From Stramonita haemastoma (lineage: Eukaryota; Mollusca; Gastropoda; Neogastropoda; Muricidae): DNA of 64,000 nt. Below the pieces are notes generated by a model, which was given only the letters and a program-made list of their open reading frames with translations, did not search any database and was not told the DNA's origin. The DNA lies in contig CM060344.1 of NCBI GenBank assembly GCA_030674155.1, positions 29,558,188-29,622,187 on the forward strand, read 5' to 3'. Both the position numbers and the translations under genes were made by a program. Below, one piece after another: positions 1 through 31,295 of the stretch. How positions within the stretch are numbered: position 1 is the stretch's first letter; each line of letters opens with the position of its first letter.

Positions 1-172
1 TTCGTCATCATCATCATTACTATCATCATGATAACCTCATTACCACTATCACCACCACTATCATCATCGTCGTCGTCGTCATCATCGTCATCATCATCAC
101 CACCGTCGTCATCATCATCGTCGTCGTCATCATCACAATCATCATCATCATCACCACCGTCATCATTAGGGG
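1..172. repeat. (ATC/GTC)n trinucleotide microsatellite
   Basis: The window opens inside an imperfect trinucleotide array of CAT, CGT and CAC units. No gene is visible in it. Confidence 0.9.
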
Positions 173-209
173 GGCTATAACGGGAAGGGTTGAGGCAATG
201 AAGGGGCCT

Positions 210-407
210 TTATTTCAAAACTCGGATTTTTGTGTTGTTTTCGGCGCATTCCTCGGCTAGAGTTTTGGTGATGGGAGTTTTGCGTATGCGACGAAGGACT
301 TTGACATTCTGTTCGAGTTTTTTGTCAAACCAGGGAGAAAGGTCATGGCTGGAAATCGAGCCCAGAACTTCACAGTTTACTTCTTGGCAGGTGAACGTGT
401 CAGCCAT
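210..407 (-). CDS. Possible 65-codon ORF or exon, unidentified
   Basis: An ATG-started frame of 65 codons reads leftward and ends in a TAA that lies inside an AAATAAAG string, so the stop overlaps a possible polyadenylation signal. The predicted peptide is hydrophilic and charged, with a Lys/Arg-rich middle, no membrane segment and no family I recognise. About 37 nt of it (near 297-333) are nearly repeated at 2258-2293, next to a SINE fragment, so it may be part of a repeat. It could also be a terminal exon of a minus-strand gene or a chance ORF. Confidence 0.2.
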   Translation of the reverse strand: MADTFTCQEVNCEVLGSISSHDLSPWFDKKLEQNVKVLRRIRKTPITKTLAEECAENNTKIRVLK

Positions 408-593
408 CCTGCCGCCCTCTTTCCTAAACTCGGAATTGACAGTCTTGTGTCGGGCGTGGAAACATCCTGCGATGTGCGTTGGTCAGCTGACTTCATCTTG
501 CTTCACAGACCCTGTATTTCTGTTCACCATCAGATTATGGAACCAATGACCAGAGCGTGTTTAAACCAGCACTGCTACCTTTCTATTCTGTGT

Positions 594-815
594 TCATTCT
601 TTTTCTCTCGAGGATAATGGAATGAGCACTCTTGTACTTTTTTTTTTAAACATTTATTCCCCGTGTGTGTGCAGTTTTGTAAAATAATATTGTCGTCCGT
701 TCCCACCGACACACAATGGCCTACTCTTCCGAAAAACGGAACAGATTTTAACGTGTGCGCAAGATGTTCTGCATGCGTTTTCACACAGGACATTGGTTTA
801 TAGGTCAGCGGATGA
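594..815 (-). mobile_element. SINE-A copy, 3' part, diverged
   Basis: Reading leftward, this matches the 3' two thirds of the commonest SINE of the window (SINE-A). Blocks present include the ACACAATGGCCTACTCTT, GTGTGCGCAAGATGTTCTGC and GAGGATAATGGAAT strings as read on the plus strand. The tRNA-like head is missing. Confidence 0.8.
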
Positions 816-1044
816 CGAGAGCGACGCGCAACGCTCTGACCAGCCAGGCTATCCCCCCCCCCCCCCCCCCCCCCGCTTATTGGTCAATAATCATAAGCAC
901 TCTGGGCCTCATCCAGAATATTCCCTCTGCCTCACTTATCCCACCTGGGAATCAAATCACCGGGAGACTGGAAGTAGGCCTACACACTGGATGAGGAGGT
1001 TGGGTCTCTTGGGGGGGGGGGGGGGTGCTTTTTTTTAACGTATC

Positions 1045-1203
1045 TCACCCATAGAGCACAAATCCAACATCACTCAGTCAAGAGTTCTAAATTTAGCACA
1101 TCCCTTCCATCTACAAAGTCTCAGTGTGGTCAGTTCCTGCTATAGGCTACCCCGGATAGCAGCTGAGAGTTGCTGAAAGTGGGGGACACTGACAGCTGTG
1201 CAG
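1045..1203 (-). repeat. Interspersed repeat family C (about 165 bp)
   Basis: The reverse complement aligns along its length with 51975-52175 and 52452-52620. Shared blocks are CAGCTGTCAG, CCCCCACTTTCAGC, AGCAGGAACTGACCACAC and TTGACTGAGT. No tRNA head, long inverted ends or coding frame are visible. The family is unidentified. Confidence 0.7.
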
Positions 1204-1337
1204 GTATTGGCAGCCATACACGGACTTCCGAGGATGTTTCTCCTTTGATGATGGATGTGGTTTCTGCTAAGGGTTTCAAAGCATACCAACATTAATATAG
1301 TTATGCAGGCCTTGGCAATTTGCGTACATCAATCATC

Positions 1338-1413
1338 TACTACCATACCATACCATACCATACCATACCATACCATACCATACCATACCATACCATACCA
1401 TACCATACCATAT
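1338..1413. repeat. (CCATA)n pentanucleotide microsatellite
   Basis: About fourteen uninterrupted copies of a CCATA unit. Confidence 0.95.
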
Positions 1414-1671
1414 TGTTTATAGCCCTACTGACCACCACAGCCATATCATGGCTGTCACCTTATTCAGTTTCAGTGGCTTCAGTAACTGTCACCTTCATGC
1501 TCAAAACCAACACTTCCTAATACTTTCAAATATCTAACACCGTCCATATGAAAAAAAAGCCACATAAAATGGCACAATACCCAAATCACTTCATTCCCTA
1601 TGCCTAATAAACCCGGCTGTGCTAAAAGGTCTGACGCTGGCAAAGAGATTGTATGATAACCTGTCTTCTTC

Positions 1672-1950
1672 ATTAAAGGTGAAGAAAAAACCCTCTGAAG
1701 TCGGAGCAAGGCTGCCTATATGGCGACAGGAAAAGTCATACCGGCACACTTTTCACTCAGTGTGAACTGTCAGTCTGACAGGGATTCCCAGCAGGCATGT
1801 TCTGGGTGACTCCACAGGGTGCAAATCAAGATGGGAAAAGCTAAAAAATAAAATCCTCTGAAGTTGGAGAATGGCTGCCCCTAGGGCGAGTTATCAGAAA
1901 AACAACTATTCGCACAAACTTTTCATCCAGTGTGCATTTCACAGTCCCAC
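1672..1950 (+). mobile_element. Two adjacent copies of repeat family D
   Basis: Two diverged copies (about 1672-1795 and 1846-1950) share the order CCTCTGAAGT, GGAG.AAGGCTGCC, a purine-rich block, then CACACTTTTCA and CAGTGTG. Related copies lie near 6395, 7597, 53513 and 62283. The block pattern resembles a SINE common in mollusc genomes, but this is recalled similarity, not a search. Confidence 0.5.
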
Positions 1951-1954
1951 ACTT

Positions 1955-2095
1955 TATTTTATTTTTTTTATACCACTTTATGTCACGGCAGATTTCTCTG
2001 CGTGAAATTCGGGCTGCTCTCCCCGGGGAGAGCGCGTCGCCACAAGTGCAGCGCCTACCCATTTTTTTTTCAGGGATGGTATCTAAACACGACAC
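1955..2095 (-). mobile_element. SINE-B fragment (3' part)
   Basis: It shares the GCAGATTTCTCTGCGTGAA string, the GGGCTGCTCTCC.CGGGGAGAG hairpin and the CAGCGCCTACCC block with the fuller SINE-B copy at 2872-3296. Confidence 0.75.
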
Positions 2096-2125
2096 CTATG
2101 TGCATGCTGTTTTTTTTTTTTTTTT

Positions 2126-2256
2126 TAATTTTGTCATCCGCTCCTACCGGCACACGATGGCCTGCTCTTCCGAAAGGCGGAACGGGGTTTTAACGTGTGC
2201 GCAAGATGTTCTGCGTGCGTTTGCACACGGGGCCTCGGTTTACAGTCTCGTCCGAA
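2126..2256 (-). mobile_element. SINE-A fragment
   Basis: The internal part of SINE-A read leftward: the GGCACACGATGGCCTGCTCTT, GTGTGCGCAAGATGTTCTGC and GGGGCCTCGGTTTA blocks. It ends abruptly in the core at the CTCGTCCGAA string. Confidence 0.8.
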
Positions 2257-2399
2257 TGACTTTGACATTCAGTTCGATTTTTTCGTTAAACTGGTGACTG
2301 TGACAGTGGTGACATTGACAGTGACAGTGGTGACAGGTGAGACGAGTGGGACAGAGTGCATATTCTGGGTGGTGACCCCCTAAAGTGTTCAGCTGGGGA

Positions 2400-2860
2400 A
2401 CGCTCAACTATAATGCAACAAAAACAACCTCAACAACACCAACATCTACCACAGCTCAACAATAACTCAGCAAAACCAAGTTCCATACCAACAACAGTAG
2501 CTCAACATTAACACCTCGACAACTCAAGAACAACAACTAAACAACAACTGAACTCAAGAACAGCAACGGCAACAACTCGACAACGACGACCAACAAGAAT
2601 GCCTCAATAGCAGCAACACCTCGACAACAATAAACAAAACAACAATATCAACGACTCAAACACAACGTGAGCAATGATAAGAATTCAACTCAGCGACAAC
2701 AAACTTAACAACAATAGTCTCAACAACAACAATCTCAGCAACAACAACCATAACCACACTCCCATCACCACCCCCACACACCACAAGCACCAACACCTCC
2801 AAGATAACATCAGTCTCGTGTTGTTTGTCTTACAGCTAGTCCATCTCCACGACAACAACA
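2400..2860. repeat. CAA-rich low-complexity tract
   Basis: A long degenerate stretch of CAACAAC, CTCAACAAC and related units. No gene is seen; the open frame here is compositional. Confidence 0.75.
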
Positions 2861-2871
2861 GCATTTATTTT

Positions 2872-3118
2872 ATTTTATTGTAGCCTATGCCACTTTCTGT
2901 CACAGCAGATTTCTCTGCGTGAAGTTCGGGCTGCTCTCCTCGGGGAGAGCGCATCGTCACAAGAGCAGCGCCTACCCTTTTTTTTTTTTTTTTTCCTGCA
3001 TGCAAGTGTATTTGTTTCCCCATCAGAGTGGCTTTTTTTCTACAGAATTTTGCCAGGGACAACCCCTTTGATGCCTAGGGTTCTTTTACGTGCGCTAAAT
3101 AATGATGTGCAACACACG

Positions 3119-3149
<31 letters not shown>

Positions 3150-3296
3150 TAGCACCCAGACCACCAACTCATGGTCTAATTGATAGGGGAAAAGTTTTGG
3201 GCTAAAACGGGATTTGAACCACCGCACACTCCGACCCGGACTTTTCGCTTTCTTACGAGAGCAAGGCGCGTTTCCTCCTAGACCACCGATCCACCT
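2872..3296 (-). mobile_element. SINE-B, near full-length tRNA-derived SINE
   Basis: Read leftward it starts with a tRNA-like head near 3290 with an A-box-like GGTGGTCTAGGAGG and a B-box-like GGTTCAAATCCC. A core follows containing CTTTCGGATGAGACGATAAA and CCGAGGTCCCGTGTG. The 3' region has a perfect CTCTCC/GGAGAG hairpin and ends in an AATAAAATAAAA tail at 2872. The core is shared with SINE-A although head and tail differ, so this is a separate family with a common central domain. Confidence 0.8.
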
Positions 3297-3313
3297 CAAC
3301 ATCAACAACATCA

Positions 3314-3327
3314 CACACACACACACA

Positions 3328-3368
<41 letters not shown>

Positions 3369-3380
3369 CACACACACACC
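3314..3380. repeat. (AC)n microsatellite
   Basis: CA dinucleotide array ending about 45 bp before the splice acceptor of the exon at 3426. Confidence 0.95.
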
Positions 3381-3425
3381 ACCACCAAACTAACATGCAT
3401 ATTCTACTGTGTGTCATGTTTTCAG

Positions 3426-3711
3426 CGACTCCACCATCATAGCGATCGTGTTCGGCTGTCTGTCGGCTGTGGGCCTCCTCGTCACGCTGCTTCGCTGTTG
3501 CTGCTGCTCCTGCCAGCACCACAACCACACTGTCCACCCGGACACCAGGCACCCGCCTGACCACCGCCCATACGCCACAGACTACCGCGGACACCCCGAT
3601 GACTATCGCGGATATCGTGACGACTATCGCGGATATGTGATGATATCGCGGATATCGTGATGATATCGGATATTCTGGTGATTATCGTGGTCCCTCTGCC
3701 TACCCTGTGTG
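3426..3711 (+). CDS. Probable terminal exon of a CYYR1/shisa-like single-pass membrane protein
   Basis: The exon follows a TCATGTTTTCAG acceptor. It encodes a hydrophobic segment of about 22 residues (STIIAIVFGCLSAVGLLVTLL), an immediate RCCCCSC cluster, then a His/Pro/Tyr-rich tail with repeated DYRGY-type units. TM plus juxtamembrane Cys cluster plus Tyr-rich tail is the layout of the cysteine- and tyrosine-rich (CYYR1) and shisa-like adaptors, so that family is inferred. The DYRGY repeat region contains an indel. The original frame stops early, while the following bases in another frame continue as GYSGDYRGPSAYPV and then TGA at 3709-3711. The frame may be broken really or by an assembly error. 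Upstream exons are not in the window. Confidence 0.5.
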
Positions 3712-3959
3712 ATGATGATAATTGTTATGACAGATGCAGAGCCGTTAATGACTCACTTGTGGTTACTGATAGCGGTGTTCAGAATTTGAGGAGGGAGGGA
3801 ACAAGATGAGGGGGGGGGGGGGGGGGGTCTCTCTGAATGCCGAGGGGTTTAGTGTAGGCCTATTCAAAACAGTGGTATTTTAGATTGTTGTGTTGTGTAG
3901 CGCTAGATTGGATTGGATTGGATTGTAATTGTGCTATTACATCTGCCATCTTCACCTAT

Positions 3960-4420
3960 CATGTAGTCTGTTAGGACCGTAGGATCACCACTGAAGATTT
4001 TGCAACCAGCTTCCTCCACTCCTCGCTGTTTTCAGCTTTCCGTAGTAACATCATGATCCACTCAAGGCCAATCAGTCCACTCTCTGTTGTCTTTCCATAG
4101 TTTTCTCTGTCTGCCTCTTCGTCTCCCTCGTCTCTGTACTGTCCAAGACTGTTCTACAGGGAACAGTACAATGTTCCCTGTATGACAGTCTTGGACAGTC
4201 CAGATGTCCGTGTGACGTGCCCATACCACTTCAGTTGGCGTTTATTGTTGTTCATGTTGTTTGTTATTGGGCCATGGGTTGTTGTTTTTCACTGAAGCCT
4301 GGAGGTCTAGATATTTCCCGATGGCGTTCTCAATTCTGGTTTTCAATTGCTGGTTGTTAATTTGATCTCAGGACCAGATACCAAAAAGTTTGACAAAGCA
4401 TCTCCTCTCCATTGCCCGTG
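3960..4420 (-). mobile_element. Probable 3' fragment of a degenerate LINE
   Basis: Read leftward, interrupted frames resemble the C-terminal tail of LINE reverse transcriptase proteins. The match is weak. It contains a 28-bp inverted repeat at 4138-4199. Confidence 0.35.
4138..4199. repeat. 28-bp inverted repeat with 6-nt loop
   Basis: The arms 4138-4165 and 4172-4199 pair at 26 of 28 positions around the loop GTACAA, giving a strong hairpin on either strand. Confidence 0.85.
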
Positions 4421-4424
4421 TCCT

Positions 4425-4745
4425 TCTTATTGTGCAGTACTGTACTGTGTACTGTTTATATTGTAGTGCAGTGTGTGTATGTTTGTATCGTGCCGTGCTG
4501 TATTGTCTTGCATTGTGCTGCAACTATTGTAGTGTATTGTGCTGCACTGTACTGTATTGTGTCATATGGTATCATTATTGTTGTCGTTGTAGTATACTGG
4601 TTGTTGTGTACTGTATTGTATTGTATTGATTGTATTGATATTGTGTGGTACTGTGATGTACTGAATTGCAGCTAATTTGCATTGCTTTGTATTGAATTGA
4701 ATTGTTATCGATTTGTAGTGTAAATATTGTATTGTGGATTGCATT
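4425..4745. repeat. Degenerate TGTAT/TGTACT low-complexity tract
   Basis: Continuous variation on TATTGTAT, TGTACTGT and GTGCTG. No gene. Confidence 0.75.
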
Positions 4746-4752
4746 GTAGGGT

Positions 4753-4858
4753 TATTCTTTTACTTCGAAGATAATGGAATAAGCACTAATGTTGTTTTTT
4801 TTTTTTTTACATCTAATCCCCGTGTGTATGCAGTTTTGTAAATTTTGTCATCCGTTGA
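4753..4858 (-). mobile_element. SINE-A 3'-end fragment
   Basis: It carries ATTCTTTTA, GATAATGGAATAAGCACT, CCCCGTGTGTATGCAGTTTT and TTTTGTCATCCGTT in SINE-A order, read leftward. A degenerate SINE-B-like piece follows to about 4960. Confidence 0.8.
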
Positions 4859-4959
4859 TAAGGAATTGAGCATAGCTTACAGCAAAGGCAGATAAATTCC
4901 TCTGTAAGGTTCGTTCTGCTCTCCCGTGAGAAGAACTAATAATTATTGCCCTATGCGTT

Positions 4960-6394
4960 GTGTCTTTAAAAAAATCTTAAAAGCATTTGTAACTACATGT
5001 TGAACATGAGACATGAAATTTTAGGAAAATGAAAGTCATTACAGGAATAACTGAAACTCTCTCTGGCTTGCATGGAGAGCGGGGAAAGAGAAAGAGGGAA
5101 GAGACCAGAAAGAAGGAACAATGGGTTCTGTCTCTGCCCTCCGATCATGGTACACACCTCAGTGTGGCCATTGTTTGCCGGGTTATTCCTTTGCTTCTTG
5201 ATGATTGACAGGCTGTTGTTGCTATTGTGGCTGCTGTTTGTCACCCCCCCCCCCCCCTCTCTCTCTCTGTGATGCGTGGACCTTCACAGCTGCTAAGGGT
5301 GTTGAGTCAACGATTATTTCATTCTTTTAACTTTGCTTTGTTTTTGATTCCTGTTAACTGTTGATATATGAAAGAATAGATTCTGATCATATATGCCTCT
5401 TATTGCCAAATTAGAATTTTCATATGAAAACAAAGTTAATGTTGATGAAAACATTGATAATACATGTATAGTCATTGTAAAATTTATATAGCATGACCGC
5501 TATGCTGTTAATTACAACAACATGATGTGCCATGAAAACATTCCAAGTAAATTGGAAAGTGCCATAAATTTAATTGATGTCGATATTTAATGGTGCATTA
5601 TGTTGATCTAATGAGTGCATCAGGGATAGTGCTGTGTGTGTGAAGAAGAGTATATATATTGATTAAAGTAAGATTCCAAGTGATAAGTATAATAATTAAA
5701 AGAATGTGAGATAAGCGAAATGAAAGTGAGAAAATTATTGAGAATGAGTCGGAAGTGACTGAGAGATAAAGACATGCAGGAATACTTTGTTGCAAGACGC
5801 GAGTATGAGAATCTACTGAAAAGAAAGAAGAGAGTTTAATACTGTAACGTTGAATAAACTTCTCACATCAGTTGGGAATCAAAGAGAGTTTGGGGAAAAT
5901 GTCCGAAAAGTTTCATTCAAAAGAATACAAGGGACTGGGAAGACGGGTAAAAAGCATTCTATTGGCGGCATGACAAGAATGTCGAAGGGAGACAGCTCTA
6001 GTCTGGAGGTTTCTTATCACTGTTATCAATATCATCTCAAACATATATAATTATATGATCTCAAATATTTCTAATCGGAATTGTCCAAACACTCATCTGG
6101 CCTGTATTGCTCATGCTGTATGGGTCAGAGGCCTAAACATAGCAAAAATTGGAAAATGACAAAATAAACGCAGCTGAAATAGGGTTCTACAGGCGATTTC
6201 AAAGAGTCAGACAAATGAAAGCTTTGTTGATGAACTATCCGTATAAAGACAAAAGTTGGCTGAAATTGATAAACACAGACAGAGTTATGTTGGTCGTGCA
6301 AACAGAAACATAGGAACAAGCCTGCTGATGACAGTTCTCCAAGGTAAGGTTGAACACCCTACACTGCCAACATCACTGACTGAGATCAGTGGTC
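4960..6394. other. Non-coding stretch, A+T-rich, no gene recognised
   Basis: It holds a C-run and CT run near 5243-5270 and A+T-rich sequence. No exon with splice signals and a recognisable product is visible; the short frames are not supported. Confidence 0.6.
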
Positions 6395-6510
6395 TGGGAG
6401 GGCGTCACACTGCCGCTACCTTCATGGTGGGCAAAAACGGTCAGTCGTACATGCATAAAATACACCATTGGTGAACCTTGGAGCCGTGACCGAGGAACAC
6501 AACGAGAAAA
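6395..6510 (+). mobile_element. Repeat family D copy
   Basis: The CTACCTTCATGGTGGGCAAA, AACGGTCAG and CCATTGGTGAACCTTGGAGC blocks match the other D copies, closest to 62283-62385. Confidence 0.55.
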
Positions 6511-6984
6511 AAAACCTTTCGTTTTTTAAACACCCATCTACCTTTCATGGAAGTATAAGCTAGCCAGAGCTGTTGGGGTGAACGCCACAGCCATACCCAG
6601 CATGCAGTCTGCTTTTTAGACAGGGATGAACTCTGCCAAACTCTACCTGCCCATTACATACTAGATAAAGAATTCAGCGCAGTAGCCTTTGCTGTAATTC
6701 CTCATGAAGGAGAGGGATAGGTCAGTTTGGATCCATCCCATTAACTAGCTTCGTTTTGGCTTTATTCGGTAGGGTAATTTTGTTTTTACCCCAATCCTTA
6801 ACTAGAGCTCTGAGGTTCACCAATGGCCAGATTTCTGCATATCTATGCCACTGTTTTCTGCATCATGAAGGTGACTGCATTCTGACATTGGGGATGATGT
6901 CTAAACAGGCCACTGAGTGGGCGTACAGATGGATTTTTTTTTTGACTCTTTTTTGAAAAAAACGTCATCTGTTCTTATTGACCC

Positions 6985-7123
6985 AAATGGTCCAACTCAC
7001 CTGACTGGCAGAGCAGGTTTTAATGAGTATGTCAGGTGGTCTGCCTGCGTTTGGGGGCAGCTTGAACCCAGGCTGTCAAGCCACAAGCAGAACGCTATAA
7101 CCACTAGGCTATTCCACCCCAAC
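6985..7123 (-). mobile_element. SINE-A-like tRNA head
   Basis: Read leftward: GGAATAGCCTAGTGGTTATA (A-box-like) and then GGGTTCAAG (B-box-like). Only the tRNA-related head is preserved. Confidence 0.6.
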
Positions 7124-7339
7124 TGGGACCATGTCTACCATCAGCCTTTTTCTGAAGTGTACAGCTGGTAAAACTGGTTGGCCTATAAACTGACTGTGCC
7201 TTGCTGTTTGTTTGCTTTGTTTGGGTTTTGTCGGGGGGGGGGGTTGTGTTTATGTTTTTCTTTCCTTTTCTTTGTGTTTTTTCCCCCCTACTTCCGTTGA
7301 ATGAGAACTGTATGGTTAAGACTCCAGCCACACACTGAG

Positions 7340-7582
7340 GTAAGTAAGGTAGGGTTGGTTAGAGCATTGCACATTGTGCTCCTGATCTGCTGACCCAGGT
7401 TCGAATCCTGTTTAAGGGGATATTTTCCCCTGGAATTAACACCAATGCCAACTCCATTCCCCCCCAAAAGTCCTTTGGATGAGACTATAAAAGGAGGTCC
7501 CATGTGCGAATGCCCACAGAACATCTTGTGCGCATGTTAAAACCTGTTCTGCTTTTTTGGAAGAGTAGGCTATAGGCATGGA
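7340..7582 (+). mobile_element. SINE-A copy, head and core
   Basis: The head has the B box GGTTCGAATCC. The GGGGATATTTTCCCCTGG hairpin, the TTTGGATGAGACTATAAA core and the AGAACATCTTGTGCGCATG block follow. It is truncated at its 3' end. Confidence 0.85.
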
Positions 7583-7596
7583 CATTGTGACACCGT

Positions 7597-7715
7597 TTTC
7601 CCCAAAGTTGGAATGCAGCTAGCTACCTTACTAATGGGTAAACACGGTTCATTGTATACGCAAAATCTCACCATCTGTGCACTTCAGAGCTGTAGATGAG
7701 GAATGGAAAAAACAA
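7597..7715 (+). mobile_element. Repeat family D copy
   Basis: CGTTTTCCCCAAAGTTGGAA, TGCAGCTAGCTACC and ATCTCACCATCTGTG match the D copies at 53513 and 62283. Confidence 0.5.
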
Positions 7716-8845
7716 GGAACTGTCTTATTCCTAGTGATCATGGCGTCTCTGTGTCCAACAGATGGAAAGATGAAAGAACTAGCCAGCTGGGGGTGTCTCT
7801 TACAGCTTTAACTGTTTGATACGGGAATCCTGATTCATTAATCAAGTCTACAGTTCGTGTTGACAGCTAGGTTCTGAATCCAACTGGGTTCTGTCGGCGT
7901 ACCTTCCTTCTTCACACAAATCAACCCCCTCACTCACTCATTCATGACCTCCAAACCCTGGAAGAACCACAGAAAGGACACAGTCTGTGTATTTGCATGG
8001 AACACATCATTTCACAAGTAGTAATATTGCCAGCCCTATGGTCTAGACGTCATCAACATCAACACATTCACTTCCAAGACACCAGTGTTTCTACATCACA
8101 AAACTGATAACAATGAACCATGTCACTACATACAACACATCACATTATTTGTCACAGTAAATCACATCTATAGACAACACATAATGCGATGACTTCTGAC
8201 GACATCAAGGCAGTGAACGTTTCATATCCACACAACAAAGACTCTTTTGAAAGATCACCAATTCCACATAGTTTGAGGAACAAAACGACAATGCGCTGAA
8301 GAGACCTGTAGACATTCACCGCTAGCACAGAACAGCATTCTGTCCTCACATAGATCTCACCAGCACTACAGCCTGTAGTAGTAGTTCATGACTGAAAAAA
8401 GAGGACTGGACAAAACCTGTAACATGGCATCCACAACCACCGCTTTCGTAGGACCCCCCCCCCCCAAAACCAGAGCACAATGCACTGAAATTCTGGATGT
8501 TCTAGACCGTTTCTCATTCCTGTTGTTGAAAACCCCGGCACACCCAGGGTGATGGTGGGTGGAAGGTGCAGCCTCTACCTCAGAACACTGGCCTAGGACT
8601 CCATCACCACTGCACTGATGAGAGGACCAGCACAACTTGCTGACCAGCACTCTCTCTCAGTACATGCAGTGCATTACCAGCATCTACAGGAATGACAGTG
8701 ATCCCTTCTCTTTTCAACACACTTTCTTTTTCCTGACTGTCTTGCAGTTTGGGCAAGTCAATGAGTTTATGAAAAAAATGAGGAATTGGAATACAATCAT
8801 GCGTATTTTTATATTCATGTGTGCACTACTTCACACATTCACATG
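7716..8845. other. Non-coding stretch with no supported feature
   Basis: Mostly unique-looking sequence with one C-run near 8454. No exon, tRNA or transposon ends recognised. Confidence 0.55.
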
Positions 8846-8913
<68 letters not shown>

Positions 8914-9051
8914 CATGCACAAGCATACACACACAATCAATATCATCTCTACTCAGACACTGAATTGAAGCACACACACACACACACACAAAAGCATGCA
9001 CACACACTCACACACATCAATATCATCTCTACTCAATAGACACTGAATTGA

Positions 9052-9082
<31 letters not shown>
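8846..9082. repeat. (AC)n array with a duplicated 80-90-bp block
   Basis: CA repeats are interrupted twice by the same ATCAATATCATCTCTACTCA ... CTGAATTGAAG block (8937-8969 and 9017-9053). A unit containing both spacer and CA tract was duplicated. Confidence 0.85.
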
Positions 9083-9344
9083 CGAACATGTACTACACCC
9101 ATAACCATTCCCCTAACAGATAAACAGTTTGCACTTTTCCCATCTCTTCCTCAAAAACACAGCACTTTCACTTAACCCTCTCACGCCAATTAATGTGTCA
9201 TTTCTCAAACAACTAAAACTCACACCTTTCACGCAAACAGATCAATCCGACCTCTCTTTTCCAGAGTAAAAACAAACAGTGACACCATCACACAACAGCC
9301 GCCAACAGCCACAGCCACAGAGAGAGGAAGAGGACAGAAGTGTG

Positions 9345-9705
9345 CGGGACGGGATAGCCTAGTGGTCAGAACATAGCGCAGGCAATTTGACGACTCAAGT
9401 TCGATTCCTGTTGGTGGGGATTTTTCCCCTAGAGTTAACATCAGTGCTGACTCCACTCTCCCCAAAAGTCTTTCGGATGAGACTGTAAACCGAGGCCCCA
9501 TGTGTGAATGCACGCAGAACATCTTGCGCACATGTCAAGTCCTGTTCCGCTTTTCATAAGAATAGGCTATCGTGTGCCGGTGGAAACAGATGACAAAATT
9601 TACACAACTGCATACACACGAGGACTGGATGTAAAAAAGCACATGAGTGCTTATCCCATTATCCTCGATATAAAAGAATAAAATAAATAATAAAATAAAA
9701 AAAAG
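9345..9705 (+). mobile_element. SINE-A, full length
   Basis: A complete tRNA-derived SINE: A-box-like ATAGCCTAGTGGTCAG, B-box-like AGTTCGATTCC, a GGGGA...TCCCC hairpin, the TTTCGGATGAGACTGTAAAC core and a 3' AATAAA/TAAA-rich tail. It ends 7 bp from the EMC2 stop codon, so it lies in or just after the EMC2 3' UTR, antisense to that transcript. Confidence 0.9.
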
Positions 9706-9711
9706 AGTGGA

Positions 9712-31084
<21,373 letters not shown>

Positions 31085-31214
31085 CTTGTATCTCTCCGAC
31101 TGTCTCGTGACACGAGATTTGTAAGCACATGCGCAATCGCCTGTTGTCCGTAGCAACAAACTTGGCGTCCGAGGTAGGAAGAAGACGAGTTGTTGATCAA
31201 GTAAACGAAGCACA
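31085..31214. promoter_or_regulatory. Bidirectional promoter of EMC2 and DNALI1
   Basis: Only 130 bp separate the two start codons. It contains an X-box-like site GTTGTCCGTAGCAAC (31143-31157; right half AGCAAC perfect, left half one mismatch from GTNRCC). It also holds an NRF1-like CATGCGCA (31128-31135) and a perfect CTCGTGACACGAG palindrome (31104-31116). RFX factors acting on X-boxes drive ciliary genes, which fits DNALI1. Function is inferred from position. Confidence 0.65.
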
Positions 31215-31295
31215 ATGATTCCTCCAAATGCTTCTCTTGTCAAATATGACAACCCTGTTTTAGTCAGCAGAAATACAGACAAGAAAACGCCACGG
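31215..31295 (+). CDS. DNALI1: DNALI1 coding exon 1
   Basis: MIPPNASLVKYDNPVLVSRN, then TDKKTPR, 27 codons ending in phase 0 at a GTAAGA donor. The start matches the family's MIPP N-terminus. Confidence 0.95.

Noticed and set aside
8366..8650. 94-codon minus-strand frame
   Set aside because: Interrupted by a C-run, no family resemblance, no splice context.
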